A DNA stretch of 64,000 bases from Rhodococcus sp. KBS0724 (lineage in GTDB: Bacteria > Actinomycetota > Actinomycetes > Mycobacteriales > Mycobacteriaceae), in NCBI RefSeq assembly GCF_005938745.2, contig NZ_VCBX02000001.1, positions 4,974,501 to 5,038,500 of the forward strand. The letters are read 5' to 3'. Positions 62,107 to 64,000 of the stretch are shown piece after piece (the first letter of the stretch is position 1; every line of letters begins with the position of its first letter). The position numbers were made by a program, and so were the translations under genes. The notes beneath the pieces are model-generated. The model saw nothing but the letters and a program-made list of their open reading frames with translations. It made no database searches and was not told the DNA's origin.

Positions 62107-63231
62107 TCAGGTACCCAATTCCGCAACCAACGCGTCGACGACAGCCACCAGATCTCCACCGTGAGCTTCCGCCACACGCCGTTGACGCTGGTACGACGCT
62201 CCGCGTCGGGGAATCTCGGCGACCGATGCCAACTCGTCGGCGCACCCGAGCGATACCGCGACCGGCGTGAGATCTTCGAGCAGTCGCTCCAAGTCGTCGG
62301 TGACCAGACATTCGTTCGCGGCCGAGTCCAGGATGATCTCGGCGTCGAGACCGTATCTGGCTGCGCGCCACTTGTTTTCCTTCACATGCCACGGCTGCAT
62401 GTTCGGCAACGTCTCCCCCGCGCTGAGGCGGCGGTCGAGATCAACGATGAGGCAGTGAACCAACGCGACCAGCGCGCCCAGTTCCGCGCGCGTCGACACC
62501 CCGTCGAACACCCGCACTTCGATGGTTCCCCACTTGGGTGCCGGGCGAATATCCCAATGCATGCCACCGATCTTGGTGATCACGCCGGTCTTCATCTGGT
62601 CGTCGATGAACGACTCGTATTCGGCCCAGCTCTCGAACTGGTACGGCAGACCCGCCGTTGGCAACTGCTGGAACATCAGTGCCCGGTTGGACGCATAGCC
62701 GGTATCGACACCCGCCCACATCGGCGACGACGCCGACAGCGCCAACAGATGCGGATACCGCTGCAACAGTGCGTTGATGATGGGGAACACCCGATCCGCC
62801 GAGGACACGCCGACGTGAACGTGCACACCCCAGATCAGCATCTGACGGCCCCACCACTGCGTGCGCTCGATCAGCTCGTCGTAATCAGGCGTGCGCGTGA
62901 CCAACTGAGTCGACCACTGAGCAAACGGATGGGTACCCGCACAGATGAGGTCGACGCCCAGCGGATTCGCGGCGCGGCGCAGCAGGTCGAGTGATGCGTC
63001 GAGATCGCTCATGGCTTCACCGACAGTGTCGTGAATGCCCGTCACCAACTCGACGGTGTTACGCAGCAACTCTTTGGTGATGTGCGGAGTCTCGGAGCCC
63101 GCAAGCTCCTCGACCGCCGAAAACACCTCGGCAGCTGTATTGGAGAGATCTCTGGTCACACGATCGACCAGGGCGATCTCCCATTCCACGCCCAGCGTCG
63201 GACGCGGCGAACCCGGAAATGGAACTACCAC
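62107..63231 (-). CDS. ybdK: Carboxylate-amine ligase, GCS2 family (YbdK-like)
   Basis: 374 residues, GTG start. 'RPTLGVEWEIALVDRVTRDL' opens the glutamate-cysteine ligase 2 fold with the metal-binding Glu residues; 'LICAGTHPFAQWSTQ', 'MLIWGVHVHVGVSSADRVFP' and 'WDIRPAPKWGTIEVRVFDGV' are the consensus blocks of YbdK/EgtA-like ligases. It may join a carboxylate to an amine with ATP; E. coli YbdK has only weak glutamate-cysteine ligase activity. In mycobacteria the homologue sits next to sodC, as here. Confidence 0.92.
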   Translation of the reverse strand: MVVPFPGSPRPTLGVEWEIALVDRVTRDLSNTAAEVFSAVEELAGSETPHITKELLRNTVELVTGIHDTVGEAMSDLDASLDLLRRAANPLGVDLICAGTHPFAQWSTQLVTRTPDYDELIERTQWWGRQMLIWGVHVHVGVSSADRVFPIINALLQRYPHLLALSASSPMWAGVDTGYASNRALMFQQLPTAGLPYQFESWAEYESFIDDQMKTGVITKIGGMHWDIRPAPKWGTIEVRVFDGVSTRAELGALVALVHCLIVDLDRRLSAGETLPNMQPWHVKENKWRAARYGLDAEIILDSAANECLVTDDLERLLEDLTPVAVSLGCADELASVAEIPRRGASYQRQRRVAEAHGGDLVAVVDALVAELGT

Positions 63232-63318
63232 GCAGAGAATCCAACCACAATGATCGCGAGAACACCGTGCTGGCTACTGCGTGGTAGTTGCCGAAGTGAT
63301 GCAGAACTCAGAGCAGGA

Positions 63319-63999
63319 TCAGCTCTTGGTGATGACACCACACGCAACGCGTGCACCGGCGTCACCGGTATCGAGGGTCTGCTGATCCGGCGCCGGCGCG
63401 TAACGCGTCGGAATGTTGCCGAAGTTGTCGGCGCCCGCGTGGATCATGACGGAGGTGCCGCCGTTTGCCACCAGGTCGTCGACAGTGAACGCGTCGGTGG
63501 TGGTGACGAGGGTGGCAGAGCCGTCCTCGAGAACCTGCACGGACGTCAGGTCACCGCTGGCGGGATGACCGGTGTGGCCCTCTGCCTGGAAGTGTCCGCC
63601 GGCCGAGAGGAAGTTGCCCGGCTCGCCGCCGCTGGGCGCCACCGAGTTGGTCTCGCACTTGGCAACCTGGTGAACGTGGAAGCCGTGGAAGCCCGGCGTC
63701 AGGCCCTTTGCATCGAGGGTGACCTTGACGTCACTACCTTCCTGCGTGAAGGTGACCGTGCCGACCTTGCTGCCGTCTGCGCCGGTCAAGGTCGAGGTGA
63801 CCGTCTCGGTTGCGGAGCTACCGGCATGAGCAGTCGACGACGCTCCGTGGCTTTCGCTCTCGTGTGCGCTGGGGTCGGCCGCACCCGTCCACACAGGCGG
63901 AGTTGTACCGGGGACGTTGCTGGGCTCTTCGTTGTTACTGCAGGCAGTCAAGCCGAAAGCGGCTAGTGCGACTACGGGGGCAACGACGCGCCAGGACAT
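63319..63999 (-). CDS. sodC: Superoxide dismutase [Cu-Zn], lipoprotein
   Basis: 226 residues from ATG 63999. The lipoprotein signal ends in lipobox '[10 protein letters not shown]' (Cys20), placing the enzyme outside the cytoplasmic membrane. Copper/zinc ligands are in '[16 protein letters not shown]' (two His) and '[19 protein letters not shown]', with the last His in '[19 protein letters not shown]' and a disulfide Cys near the C-terminus ('ARVACGV'). A ~50-residue Ser/Thr/His-rich linker follows the lipid anchor. It detoxifies extracellular superoxide. The start lies at the window's right edge, so its promoter is not seen. Confidence 0.95.
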   Translation of the reverse strand: MSWRVVAPVVALAAFGLTACSNNEEPSNVPGTTPPVWTGAADPSAHESESHGASSTAHAGSSATETVTSTLTGADGSKVGTVTFTQEGSDVKVTLDAKGLTPGFHGFHVHQVAKCETNSVAPSGGEPGNFLSAGGHFQAEGHTGHPASGDLTSVQVLEDGSATLVTTTDAFTVDDLVANGGTSVMIHAGADNFGNIPTRYAPAPDQQTLDTGDAGARVACGVITKS

Positions 64000-64000
64000 A

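Overview
The window looks like chromosomal DNA of a mycolic-acid actinomycete, most probably Rhodococcus of the erythropolis/qingshengii type. This is inferred from the G+C-rich genes, two tandem Ag85-like mycolyltransferases, two wax ester synthase/diacylglycerol acyltransferases (WS/DGAT), a mycobacterial-type LpdA, a CYP125-like steroid P450, a second-type GroEL with CIRCE sites, and the psd-pssA-AAA ATPase and ybdK-sodC blocks that lie near groEL2 in mycobacteria. No species call can be made without a search. I saw no rRNA, tRNA, CRISPR array or intact insertion sequence.

Layout. 0-10.6 kb: end of a GntR/FCD regulator, a luciferase-like flavin oxidoreductase, an MFS exporter coupled to a CMD-family protein, a TetR/DHA2-exporter divergent pair, an NmrA-like reductase/HxlR divergent pair, a siderophore-binding lipoprotein, lpdA and an M19-type dipeptidase. 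10.8-17.4 kb: envelope and stress genes: two 348-residue mycolyltransferases, a prolyl oligopeptidase, an alpha/beta hydrolase, ppk2 and a PspC-domain protein. 17.4-20.1 kb: two tandem copies of a two-peptide module (63 + 47/48 residues, each followed by a hairpin), then a WS/DGAT. 20.3-27.3 kb: IclR, VOC, a DUF559 protein, groEL2 with two CIRCE elements, a secreted protein, a HAD-IIA phosphatase and a PucR regulator.

27.3-36.2 kb is an A+T-richer accessory stretch. It holds a second cluster of small hydrophobic peptides followed by a second WS/DGAT, a decayed DUF559 copy, fragments of IS110- and IS3-type transposases, and three secreted proteins of unknown function. Two of those are a tandem duplication that includes over 500 bp of upstream non-coding DNA. 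36.2-64 kb returns to core-like genes: a DadA-like oxidase/amino-acid permease convergent pair, an SRPBCC protein, a TPR-like protein, a MerR regulator fused to a beta-clamp-like domain, psd-pssA, a two-domain AAA ATPase, an amidohydrolase, DUF2804, a PEP-mutase-like enzyme, a CYP125-like P450 with a divergent TetR, two large membrane proteins, a NUDIX hydrolase, the six-gene mrpACDEFG antiporter operon, a PAP2/AUR1-like protein, ybdK and sodC.

The most interesting part is the small-peptide clusters. The first lies between ppk2 and groEL2, the place where corynebacteria carry porA/porH, which encode tiny amphipathic O-mycoloylated channel peptides of the outer mycomembrane. The peptides here have no classical signal peptide, strong Shine-Dalgarno sites and glycine/serine-rich amphipathic sequences. 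I propose that they are PorA/PorH-type mycomembrane peptides or a related class, possibly linked to the neighbouring acyltransferases. This is inference and needs homology and experimental tests.
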